The position numbers and the translations under genes are program-made. Source: Solanum dulcamara (lineage: Eukaryota; Streptophyta; Magnoliopsida; Solanales; Solanaceae). Taken from it: 64,000 nt of DNA. Under the pieces are notes generated by a model, which was not told the origin of the DNA, ran no database searches, and worked only from the letters and a program-made list of their open reading frames with translations. This document shows, in pieces, positions 11,788 to 21,589 of this stretch (positions are counted from its first letter, which is position 1; each line of letters begins with the position of its first letter). Where the stretch lies: the NCBI RefSeq assembly GCF_947179165.1, contig NC_077238.1, positions 70,415,257 through 70,479,256 on the forward strand, given 5' to 3'.

Positions 11788-11799
11788 ACAGATACCAAT

Positions 11800-12591
11800 T
11801 TACCCACCGTTCATCCCCGAATTGCCAAAAGAAGAGCGAGGGTTGAAAAGGGTATCTGACTCGACGAACAGATGTGTATATCTTCCACGCATATCTGCCT
11901 CAGTCTTCCAAGTTGACTCCTCAACCGGACGATTCTTCCATTGAACCTTCACAGATGCAATCTCCCTTGACCTCAACTTGTGGACCTCCATATCAAGAAT
12001 AGCTATAGGCTCCTCCTCGTAAGACAAATTCTCATCAAGCAAGACTGAATCCATGTAATCGAACAACCTTGCAGATATAGAGTTTGGCTAACTTCTCAGC
12101 ATCATAAGTCACCTTGACTAGAATGAAGTGGGCAGACTTAGTTAGCCTATCAACAATCACCCATATCAAATCAAACTTACCCAAGGTCTTTGGAAGGCCG
12201 ATCACAAAATTCATTGCAATCCTTTCCTACTTCCATTTAGGAATGGGCATTTTTGAAGTGTCCCTCCAGGCCTTTGGTGCTCATATTTTACTTACTGACA
12301 ATTTGGACAATGGGCAAAAAACTCAATAATTGCACACTTCATTCTGTTCCACCAATAATGTAGTCTCAGATCGTGATACATCTTGGTTGCACCGAGATGT
12401 ATAGAGTACCTCAAACTGTGAGCCTCTACAAGAATAATCTGAATTAAATTATCAATATGGGGCACACAACCCGCCCCTTAATCCTAAAGACGCCTTCCTC
12501 ATCAATCACGGCCTTTTTGGCCCCTCCCTACAAGACCATATCATGAATCTGGCTCTACTTCTCATCCTCAAATTGCTTTTCTTTAATCTTG
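11800..12591 (-). pseudogene. Integrase remnants of pol copy a (element 2)
   Basis: The chromodomain-like C-terminus (11800-12066: LDMEVHKLRSREIASVKVQW...STWKTE) is joined directly to the zinc-finger/core N-terminal part (12067-12591). Compared with pol copy b (17447-18675), about 680 bp covering the end of the catalytic core and the GPY/F module are missing. The breakpoint lies at a shared ATCC near 12050. Additional stops occur in the N-terminal part. The integrase cannot be functional. Confidence 0.8.
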
Positions 12592-13374
12592 TCAAGGAAA
12601 GAAGATCTTGCCTCCACACAGGCCAAGAATCCTCTTTTCTTGGTTATTTTCTAGCCTCATAAAGTCATTAGACAGAGTTTGAACCTCTCTAGCCAATGGA
12701 TGTTTGGAAACCTGCAAATGAGCTAAACTTCTCATGCTCTCTGCTTTTCTGCTCAAGGCATCATCCACTACATTATCTTTTCTCGGGTGATAAAGAATAG
12801 TGATATCATAGTCCTTTAGCAATTCCATCCATCTTCTCTACCTCATATTCAAGTATCTCTGAGTGAACACATGTTGTAAGCTGAGATGATCTGTATACAC
12901 TTCACACTTTACCCCATATAGATAATATCTCGACTGCTTCAATGCAAAAACAACCGCAGCCAACTCTAAATCGTGAGTGGGGTAATTATGTTCATGCAAC
13001 TTCAATTGTATTAAAGCATAGGCAATTACATTCTTCTCCAGCATTAGCACTGCACCTAAACAAGAATATGATGCATCACAATAAATAGTGAAATTCTTAC
13101 CTTCTACTTACAGGGCAAGAATCAGTGCAGTAGTCAATAAGGTCTTCAGTTTCAGAAAGCTCTCTTCACACTCACCCGACCACACAAATGGAACTTTGTA
13201 CTTAGTCAAATTGGTTAGCTGGAAAGTAATGGAAGCAAATCCCTTGACGAACCAGCGATAGTAGCTAGCCAAACCAATAAAGCTCCTTACCTCTGAGACA
13301 TTAATGGGTCTTTCCCAACTCTTTACTGCTTCAATCTTCAGGGGATCCACCTTCACTCCCTCCTTAGAAACCAC
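12592..13374 (-). pseudogene. RNase H and RT connection of pol copy a (element 2)
   Basis: Three consecutive minus-strand open pieces encode the RT thumb/connection (13108-13374: [19 protein letters not shown]) and RNase H (12838-13050: [28 protein letters not shown]). The linker to integrase follows (12592-12828: [16 protein letters not shown]). RNase H removes genomic RNA during reverse transcription. The pieces are separated by stops or frameshifts. The residues around the family's TDH motif remain, while the first catalytic Asp region near 13085 falls in a break. Confidence 0.8.
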
Positions 13375-13401
13375 GTGCCCTAAGAAAGATACTGAATCAA
13401 G

Positions 13402-14160
13402 CTAGAACTCACACTTGGAGAATTTAGCATATAGCCTTTTCTCCCTTAACAATCCCAAAACAATTCTCAGATGCTCTTCATGTTCTTTTTTGCTCTTTGA
13501 GTAGATCAATATATCATCAATAAAAATAATAATGAAGAGATCCAAATATATCTTAAAGATTCCATTCATCAGACTCATGAAAGCAGTAGGTGGATTTATA
13601 AGCCCAAAAGACATTACCAAGAATTCATAGTGTCCATACCTGGTTTGAAATGCAGTCTTCGGTACATCTGTCGCCCGTATTTTAAACTGATGGTAACTAG
13701 ACTTCAAATCAATTTTTAAGAAAACACAAGCACCCTCCAATTGATCGAATAAGTCATCAATGTGAGAAAGGGGACACCTATTTTTAATAGTCACATTGTT
13801 CAGCTGCCGGTAGTTTATGCACATATGAAGGCTACCATCCTTCTTTTTTACAAATAAAACTAGAGAACCCCAAAGAGAGGCACTCAGTCTAATAAAACCT
13901 TTACCCAACAACTCCTGAAGTTAGGCCTTCAACTCCCTCAACTCAGCCGGGGCCATTCTATAAGGTGGAATCAAAATAGGGCGAGTATCGGGCTCCAGGT
14001 CGATACAAAAATCTATATCCCTATCAGGTGGCATACCAGGTAAGTCTGTGGGGAAAACATCCATAAACTCATGCACTATTGAAATAGACTCAATCGATGG
14101 CACTTCAGAACTATCATCCCTGAGATGTGCTAGGAAGGCTAAACAACCCTTACTCACCAA
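13402..14160 (-). pseudogene. Reverse transcriptase of pol copy a (element 2)
   Basis: Minus-strand RT, with the protease-RT linker ([31 protein letters not shown]; 13921-14160) followed by fingers and palm (13402-13911). Visible motifs are [46 protein letters not shown] and the catalytic FIDD (the YVDD box of this clade) in [15 protein letters not shown] stop at 13918-13920 (Gln to TAG, against the copy b sequence) separates the two parts. Order and content match Tekay/Del-type elements (clade assignment is an inference). Confidence 0.85.
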
Positions 14161-14259
14161 CCTCTTAGCACGAAGAAAAGATATAATCTAAACTGGGGCG
14201 GGAAGATAGTTACCCTCCCACACCAACTGATCCATCCCAGGCTTGGCTAATGTCATAGT

Positions 14260-14451
14260 CTAAGCATTGCACTCTAAGATAGCAAAATTTGGAGAGAGGC
14301 AAGTCATATCAAAGATTACATCAAAGTCAACTATCTCTAGAATAATCAAATCTACATAAGTTCTGCTCCCTACAAAAGTCACAATGCAAGACCTATACAC
14401 TTTCTCAACTAGCACAGACTTACCAACAGTAATAGAAACACGTATAGGCAT
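14260..14451 (-). pseudogene. Aspartic protease C-terminal part, pol copy a (element 2)
   Basis: This fragment of retropepsin-like protease ends with the hydrophobic DFDVIFDMTCLSPNFAIL segment, equivalent to [11 protein letters not shown] in element 5. The Gly and Trp of that motif are changed (DMTCL), consistent with decay. The catalytic Asp end lies beyond 14451 in frame-broken sequence. Confidence 0.7.
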
Positions 14452-15697
14452 GTTAAGTAAGTCACAATGTAAATTGAGTCATTCAATAAATGCAGAAGAT
14501 ACATAAGAAAATGTGGATCCAGAATTAAACAATATGAAAGCCAAGCTATCGCAGACCAGAAGAATACCTGTGATAATAGTATCGAATGTCTCTGCCTCTA
14601 ACCTCCCGGGTAAATCATAAAATGGGTTCTGTAGCGAAGTTATCTAACTTCACCCCCCCCTCCACCTCTATCACAAAATTAACCACTTCCAAAGGTCTAA
14701 CCTAATTTTATATGCAAGTTCTTACTAAAATCTTCGATTGCCTTTACCCAAGTTTACTTATTGGGTCTTATTGTACCAATAATCTTGTCGTTTCTATACC
14801 GATACACTCTCTTGGAGCTTACGATAAATTCACCGATCCTTATTTAGAATCTTTGGAATATACTCAACAACCTAAACACATTAATTGTATCTAAGATCTA
14901 CCCCTAGAATATATTATACCTATCGAGAAGACCGCACCCAAATGATTCACACTTTTCTACCCATTGAATAACTGCAAAACATTACCAAATTTGACCCATT
15001 CTGTCTCTATCCCAAGCGATATACATCCTTTCGTAGATCAGGTCACTAGCAGAAGTAACACAATCCATAATTTAACCAAGTAAGCATCAATATCATTGTA
15101 GTAGTCATATCCTGACCCTCATTTATATACACTCAATCTATGAAACTGTAGTAGAGATTCTGACAACAATCCTTTCACAAAGTGGCAGAATCCACTCTTC
15201 TGGATTGAAGCAAAGTTGTGTAGCATATTTGGATAAGGCATGAAACCTGGTCTCATAGGCTACAACAAACATCTTCCCTTTCTCTATATTTTGGAACTCA
15301 TCTCCCCTCTTAACCCTCAAGGTCAGGGAAATATACCTCTCTATGAAGAAGTCAGAAGACGTTGCCTAGCTGCCTGATCTCTACCCCTGGTGGGCTTTCT
15401 CCTATGACCTCTACCACGATCTCTCATCACTAACCCCCTCTAGCTATAGCCCTAATGGATGGCTCAAGCAACACTATTGTTTTAGTTTTGAACATTTGCG
15501 AAAATAGAGTAAAAAAGGTCAGATACCAATTTATATCACCTACATACCAATTGGATTCAAATATTAGAACAAAAGAAAGAAGGAATGGAGTTTTCCTAAA
15601 GTCCCGTAACCTCTCGATAAAAAATAAAGGCATCCTCGTACCGTTCTGCATGACTCTACTAGACCTGTCCTTGCGTGCTAATATCACCGAACCTAAA
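14452..15697 (-). pseudogene. Degenerate gag region of pol copy a (element 2)
   Basis: About 1.2 kb lies between the protease fragment and the primer-binding site. Only 15138-15320 gives a recognisable gag-like peptide (FQNIEKGKMFVVAYETRFHALSKYA, shape E-F-x-x-L-x-x-G-x-M-x-V-x-x-Y). The rest has no coding capacity. Segments such as 14800-14900 and 15050-15180 can be matched by eye to the non-coding interior of element 4 (around 32280-32370 and 32720-32860), so the two share this region. Confidence 0.6.
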
Positions 15698-15709
15698 GTT
15701 CTAATACCA
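15698..15709 (-). promoter_or_regulatory. Primer-binding site, initiator tRNA-Met type (degenerate)
   Basis: On the minus strand it reads TGGTATTAGAAC, four bases inside the middle LTR. The canonical form, TGGTATCAGAGC, is intact at 27430-27441 and 47662-47673. It marks the 5' end of the internal region of pol copy a. Confidence 0.75.
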
Positions 15710-15713
15710 AGTT

Positions 15714-17434
15714 TGTCACGACCCAAAATGGGTCATAAGTGGCACCCACACTTAACCTCTTAAATGGGAGAACCAATGATACAAAATCCAAGTAATAAAT
15801 ATGACGATAACACGAAAGCTCAAATAATATATTTTTCTCAAAACCTGAAAGTCATCACATGAAGGACATCTAAATTCTAAAACTAAGTCTCGAATTGTCA
15901 AACACCAAATAAATAATTAACATAACGTGTCTGAAAACTAAGGACACCATGCCATGATAAGAGATTTCATCGCCAGCTAGAAGGTTAGCTCACCCTATAA
16001 TCCGATGAACTGGACACTGACTAGAGCTGAGGTCTAGTCGAAGTAGGTGGAACACTTGCTGCACTACACAAAATAAAACAAGAAAAGATACAAGTAGGGG
16101 TCAGTATAGGACAACATATACTGAATAGGTATCATCGGCCGACTCAAAATAGAAATCATTATGCATAAAGTAATAGCGGGAAATCAACCACAACACTTAA
16201 CAGGTGGCAACCAACAAGATCAAGTGAAAAAACAATGAACAATTTTATAACCAGTCAGCAATATCAAGATCACACATGACGACTCAAGCCTCCACATCAC
16301 ACTCTTTTGAAAAATGAGTTATTGGAGATTGGGTAGTATTTAGTCACTTTAATTTGTTTTCCTTTAATATTATCTTGCCAGAACATGACACCCGATACAA
16401 ATATACCATGTCGGAATATGACACTCGATCCAATAATATCGTGTTGAAATGTGACACCCGATCAAAATATACCGTGTCGAAATGTGATACCCGATCCAAA
16501 TATACCATGTCGGAATGTGACACCCGATCCATATATAATTACTTCATCATTCTTTATTATTGCATTCCACTTCATTAATAATATTTTATCAAGCCTTCTT
16601 TATTCGATGCACCATTTTGATAGGACAAGTTCAAGATTATGGATTTCATGGCCTTGGAATTTCAGATCAATCATAACAACATATCAACCATCTAAATCAC
16701 AACAATTAAATACGTAGTAAACTTCACACATTACTCAATGAATATCAATCACTATTAAGACTCTATCTATGATATAAAATAAAAATCATAACCTACCTCA
16801 ACCGAAGAATCGAAGTAGAGCAAGCTAATCCCCCAATATCTTTCCTTTCTTTAATGCCTCAGACCAATTTCAATCTATCAAATATATAATATTTATAAGT
16901 AAAATCATCCGTAAATACCAATATTATATATATGTTTAACCTAGACTCAATAACTCACCCAATTCTATAAACACGTTCCTAATCTTGATTCCACTTAACA
17001 TGTCAACTCCCATATTTTTTGAATTTCAAAAGTAGGGTTAAAACTCAATTAAATTAAATAATCACTTTAAAACATGAGCCTTTCATAACACTTCTGAATG
17101 ATCAAAATCTATTCAAATACATAATATTCATAAGAATACGAATTCAATGACACCCATATAGCTATATTTATTTTTGGATCAAAAATTGGGTCAAAATGTC
17201 ATCCCGAGTCATTGAAGTCAAATTTAAAATTTTCTTTCCGATTATGTTCACTCATGATAAAATAAACTCACATATCAACTTAGCCCACTAATTAAATTAG
17301 TTATTTAAATTTAACCCTCAACTAAATAACTATGGTTATCAAATAGTCCAAAATACTCATATAAAAAACTACGGGATGAGTCTTTTATGAAATAAAAAGA
17401 TCTATTTCTCAAAACGACATAGTGGGTCGTTACA
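15714..17434 (-). repeat. Middle LTR of compound element (1721 bp)
   Basis: Complete TGTCACGACCC...GGGTCGTTACA ends. It serves both as 5' LTR for pol copy a and 3' LTR for pol copy b. Compared with the right LTR it lacks about 460 bp near 17278, where ACATATCAAC jumps to TTAGCCCACTAATT. That deletion removes the hairpin and TATA-like run. It contains the five-copy 33-bp tandem repeat at 16381-16541. Confidence 0.88.
16381..16541. repeat. 33-bp tandem repeat, five copies, in middle LTR
   Basis: Same array as 11230-11390, with the same copy number and nearly identical sequence. The array therefore predates duplication of the LTRs. Confidence 0.85.
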
Positions 17435-17446
17435 ACAGATACCAAT

Positions 17447-17938
17447 TTACCCACAGTTCATCCCCGAATGGTCAAAAGAAGAGCTAGGGTTGAAAAGGGT
17501 ACCTAACTCGACGAACAAATATGTATATCTTCCACGCATATCTGCCTCAGTCTCCCAAGTTGACTCATCAACCGAACGATTCTTCCATTGAACCTTCACA
17601 GACACAATCTCCCTTGACCTCAACTTGTGGACCTCCCTATCAAGAATAGCTACAGCCACCTCATCGTAAGACAAATTCTCAAAAAGAAAGACTGAATCCC
17701 AGCGAATAATATAGTTTTTATCACCATGATATTTCTTTAACATAGACACATGATACACTGGGTGTACTCTGGAAAAACCCAGAGGTAAAGCCAACTTATA
17801 GGCCACCTCTCCAATACTCTTAAGAAATTCAAATGACCCAATATACCTCGAACTGAACTTACCTCCCTTACCAAATCTCACCACACCCTTCATGGGTGAA
17901 ACCTTCAACAACACTTGCTCTCCCTCCATAAACTCCAT
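17447..17938 (-). pseudogene. Integrase C-terminus with chromodomain-like tail, pol copy b (element 2)
   Basis: Open minus-strand segment of 163 codons containing GEQVLLKVSPMKGVVRFGKGG, SSRYIGSFEFL, VHPVYHVSMLKKYHGD and the tail ILDREVHKLRSREIVSVKVQW...STWETE. This is the GPY/F module plus degenerate chromodomain. It ends at 17447, just inside the LTR boundary at 17434, the natural pol end. A stop at 17939-17954 separates it from the core. Confidence 0.85.
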
Positions 17939-18030
17939 GTCCCTGACCTTTCAGTCTGCATACTCTTTCTGCCTGCTCTGAGCTGCTAGAAGCTTCTTCT
18001 GAATGAATTTCACCTTCTCTAATGATTCCC

Positions 18031-18675
18031 TCAAAATATCAGTTCCCAAGGTCTCACCTCAAACGTATCAAACCAACTAATAGGAGACCTACATCTCCTC
18101 CCATACAATCCCTCAAATGGAGCCATATCAATACTCAAGTGATAGCTACTATTATACAAAAACTCTGCCAAGGGTAGGAACTGATCCAAATGACCGCCAA
18201 AATCTATCACGCACGCACGAAGTATATCCTCCAGCACTTGAATTTTCCCATTAGACTTCCCATCGGTCTGAGGGTGAAATGCAGTACTAAGATACAATCT
18301 AGTACCTAACTCAGTAAGCAAGGTCCTCTAAAAGTTAGAAGTAAATTGCGTACCTCTATCTGATATGATAGAAACCAAAACTCCATGTAATCAAACAACC
18401 TCGCAGATATAGAGTTTGGCTAACTTCTCAACATCATAAGTCACCTTGACTGGAATGAAGTGAGCAGACTTAGTTAACCTATCAATAATCAGCCATATCG
18501 AATCAAACTTACCTAAGGTCTTTGGAAGGCCAACCACAAAATCCATTGCAATCCTTTCCCACTTCCATTCAGGAATAGATATTTTTTGAAGTGTCCCTCC
18601 TGGTCTTTGGTGCTCATATTTTACTTGCTGATAATTTGGACAATGGGCAACAAAATCAATAATGTCACGCTTCAC
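18031..18675 (-). pseudogene. Integrase zinc finger and catalytic core, pol copy b (element 2)
   Basis: Two open pieces hold the zinc-finger end (HCPNYQQVK), the first core part with catalytic Asp (WERIAMDFVVGLP, IDRLTKSAHFIPVK; 18391-18675), and the second part (18031-18321: STAFHPQTDGKSNGKIQVLEDILRA). The region between them is frame-broken around 18330-18390. In the second piece the usual Glu after TDGQS.R is Gly/Lys (TDGKSNGKIQ), so the DD35E glutamate position looks altered. Confidence 0.8.
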
Positions 18676-18692
18676 TCTATTCCACCAATATG

Positions 18693-19202
18693 TTATCTGA
18701 GATCACGATACATCTTGGTTGCACCAGGATGTATAGAGTACCTTGAACTGTGAGCCTTTGCAAGAATAGTCAGAATCAAATTATCAATACGAGGCACACA
18801 TACCCACCCCTTAATCCTCAAGATGCCTTCCTCATCAATCACGACCTCTTTGGCCTCTCCCTGCAAGACCATATCACAAATCCATCTTAGCTTCTCATCC
18901 TCAAATTGCTTTTCTTTAATCTTTTCAAGGAAAGAAGATCTTGCCTCCATACAGGCCAAGAATCCTCCTTTATCGGTTACTTCCAGCCTCATAAAGTCAT
19001 TAGCTAGAGTTTGAACTTCTCTAGCCAATAGACGTTTGGAAACCTGCAAATGAGCTAAACTTCCCATGCTCCCTGCTTTTCTGCTCAAGGCATCGGCCAC
19101 TACATTAGCTTTTTCTGGATGATAAAGATTAATCATAGCATAGTCCTTTAGAAATTCCATCCACCTCCTCTGCCTCAAATTCAAGTCTCTCTGTGTGAAC
19201 AC
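18693..19202 (-). pseudogene. RNase H end and integrase HHCC start, pol copy b (element 2)
   Basis: Open segment of 169 codons with [36 protein letters not shown] (RNase H to integrase linker) and [18 protein letters not shown] (the His pair of the HHCC zinc finger). The finger's Cys pair follows after a break at about 18676-18692. Confidence 0.82.
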
Positions 19203-19265
19203 ATGTTGTAAGCTGAGATAATCTATATATACTTCACACTTTATCCCATATAGATAATATCTCCA

Positions 19266-20060
19266 CTACTTTAATGCAAATACAACTGCAGCCAACTCTA
19301 ATTTGTGAGTGGGGTAATTATGTTCATGCACCTTCAATTTCCTTAAAGCATAGGTAATTACATTCTTCTCCTGCATTAGCACTGCACCTAAACAAGAATA
19401 TGATTCATCACAATAAACAATGAAATTGTTACCTTCTACTTGCAGGGCAAGAATCGATGTTGTATTCAATAAGGTCTTGAGTTTTAGAAAGCTATCTTCA
19501 CACTCACCCAACCACACAAATGGAACTTTCTGCTTGGTCAGATTGGTCAGCTGGAAAGCAATGGAAGCAAATCCCTTGACGAACCGGCGGTAGTAGCTAG
19601 CTAAACCAATAAAGCTCCTTACCTCTGAGACATTAGTGGGTCTTACCCAACTCTTCACTACTTCAATCTTCTGGGGATCTGCCATCACTCCCTCCTTAGA
19701 AACCACGTGCCCTAAGAAAGATACTGAATCAAGCCAAAACTCACACTTGAAGAATTTTGCATATAGCCTTTTCTCCCTTAACAATCCCAAAACAATTCTC
19801 AAATGCTCTTCATGTTCTTTTTTGCTATTTAAGTAGATCAATATATCATCAATAAAAATAATAATGAAGAGATCCAAATATGGCTTAAATATTCCATTTA
19901 TCAGACTCATGAAAGCAGCAGGTGCATTTGTAAGCCCAAAAGACATTACCAAGAATTGATAGTGTCCATACCTGGTTTGAAACGCAATCTTTGCTATATT
20001 TGCTGCCGTATTTTCAACTGATGGTAACAGAACCTCAATTAAATTTTTGAGAAAACACAA
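19266..20060 (-). pseudogene. Reverse transcriptase palm and RNase H, pol copy b (element 2)
   Basis: Longest open pol segment of element 2 (264 codons). It carries [24 protein letters not shown], the catalytic FIDD, the thumb ([19 protein letters not shown]), the RNase H start with the first catalytic Asp (FIVYCDES) and [19 protein letters not shown] frameshift at about 20040-20060 separates it from the RT fingers in 20039-20557. RNase H is cut at about 19265 (Gln-Tyr region). Confidence 0.87.
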
Positions 20061-20557
20061 GCACCCTCCAACTGATCGAATAAGTCATCAATGCGAGAAA
20101 GGGGATACCTATTTTTAATAGTCACCTTGTTCAGCTGCCTATAGTTTATGCACATACGAAGGCTACCATCCTTCTTCTTTACAAATAAAACTGGAGCACC
20201 CCAAGAAGAGGCACTCAGTCTAATAAAACCTTTACCCAACAACTCCTGAAGTTGGGCCTTCAACTCCCTCAACTCAGTCGGGGCCATTCTATAAGGTGGA
20301 ATCAAAATAGGGCGAGTGTCGGGCTCTAGGTCGATACAAAAATCTATATCCCTATCAGGTGGCATACCAGGTAAGTCTGTGGGAAAAACATCCATAAACT
20401 CATGCACTATCAAAATAGACTCAATCGATGGCACTTTAGAACTATTATCCTTGAGATGAGCTAGGAAGGCTAAACAACCCTTACTCACTAACCTCTTAGC
20501 ACGAAGAAAAGATATAATCTGAATTAGGGCGGGAAGATAGTCATTCTCCCACACCAA
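20039..20557 (-). pseudogene. Protease-RT linker and RT fingers, pol copy b (element 2)
   Basis: Open segment of 172 codons with [67 protein letters not shown] and [17 protein letters not shown]. The Tyr-Arg-Gln-Leu and Lys-Lys-Asp-Gly fingers motifs are intact. It overlaps the next RT piece in another frame, showing a frameshift rather than a large deletion. Confidence 0.87.
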
Positions 20558-20773
20558 CTAATCCATCCCAGCTTGGCTAATGTCACAGTCTTAGCATTCC
20601 AATCTAAGATAGCAAAATTTGGAGAGAGGCAAGTCATACCCAAGATTACATCAAAGTCAACCATCTCCAGAATAATCAAATCTACATAAGTTCTGCTCCT
20701 CACAAAAGTCACAAGGCAAGTCCTATACACCTTCTCAACTAGCACAGACTTACCAAAAGTAGTAGAAACACAA
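20524..20773 (-). pseudogene. Protease fragment, pol copy b (element 2), cut by LTR junction
   Basis: C-terminal protease piece ([22 protein letters not shown]). At about 20773 the reading region ends abruptly and LTR sequence begins in mid-LTR (homologous to 17086). The gag gene, the primer-binding site, the N-terminal half of protease and the proximal part of the right LTR have all been deleted together. Confidence 0.8.
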
Positions 20774-21584
20774 ATAACACTTCCGAATGATCAAAATCTG
20801 TTCAAATTCATAATCTTATAAGAATACTAATTCAATGACACCCATATAGCTATATTTATTTTTGGATCAAAAATTGGGTCAAAATGTCATCCCGAGTCAT
20901 TGAAGTCAAATCTGAAATTTTATTTCCAATTATGTTCAATCATGATAAAATAAACTCACATGTCAAATTTCAGCTAAAACGAATTGTTATTCGACCCCCA
21001 AATCAAGATTTTATGTGAAGAACCATAAGATCATATTTTCTTATTTCAGTGTTATTTCTCCACTAATATACCTTAAAAATATATTTATAATCACATAAAA
21101 ATTTAATAAAAAAGATGATAATAATTACCTTGACGTTTTGGAATGCAAATCTCTTTTTTCTCTTCTCCTTTATTTTTCTTTTCCCCTTTTTTTTCTTTGT
21201 TCCTCCGTATTTTTCTTTCTGCTAGTTTCTGCGTTTTCTCATTTTCTTATTTTCTCGTTACATCTAATGGCTTAATGCCATCAGATTTTATATATATATA
21301 TTTTTTTTTTCTTTTCTTTTATTATTATTTATTTTCTTCTTTTTCTTTCCTACTCAATTATGTATCAAAATTAATAAACCCTATCCTTTTCCTTTAATAA
21401 TTGGTATAGAGTATTAAATAAATTATTAACTTAGCCCACTAATTAAATTAGTTATTTAAATTTACCCCTCAACTAATTAACTATGGTTATCGAATAGTTC
21501 AAAATACTCATAAAAAATATACGGGATGAGTCTTGTATGAAATAAAAAGATCTATTTCTCAAAACGACATAATGAGTTGTTATA
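20774..21584 (-). repeat. Right (5') LTR of compound element, truncated
   Basis: Holds the U3-side 0.8 kb of the LTR, including the hairpin-like ATCTAATGGC...GCCATCAGAT (21264-21288) and the adjacent AT run. Its outer end is GTTGTTATA, a C-to-T variant of GTTACA, followed by the GAGCA target duplication at 21585. It retains about 460 bp absent from the middle LTR. Confidence 0.83.
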
Positions 21585-21589
21585 GAGCA

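Larger units (their letters stand above)
10563..21584 (-). mobile_element. Compound Ty3/gypsy element LTR-pol-LTR-pol-LTR (element 2)
   Basis: Three LTRs of one family (10563-11787, 15714-17434, 20774-21584) separate two pol regions, all on the minus strand. The outer ends are flanked by a perfect 5-bp duplication, GAGCA (10558-10562 and 21585-21589). The empty site can be read in the other array units (GAATATGAGCAAA-type). The outer termini have decayed from TGT...ACA to TAT...ATA. A shared middle LTR is what recombination between two copies of an element produces. Both pol regions are broken by indels and stops, and no complete gag is present. Confidence 0.88.

Noticed and set aside
15455..15763. 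102-codon plus-strand frame spanning the element 2 interior/LTR boundary, similar to 33145-33534
   Set aside because: Crosses the primer-binding site and LTR edge and is antisense to the element; similarity between the two reflects shared element sequence.
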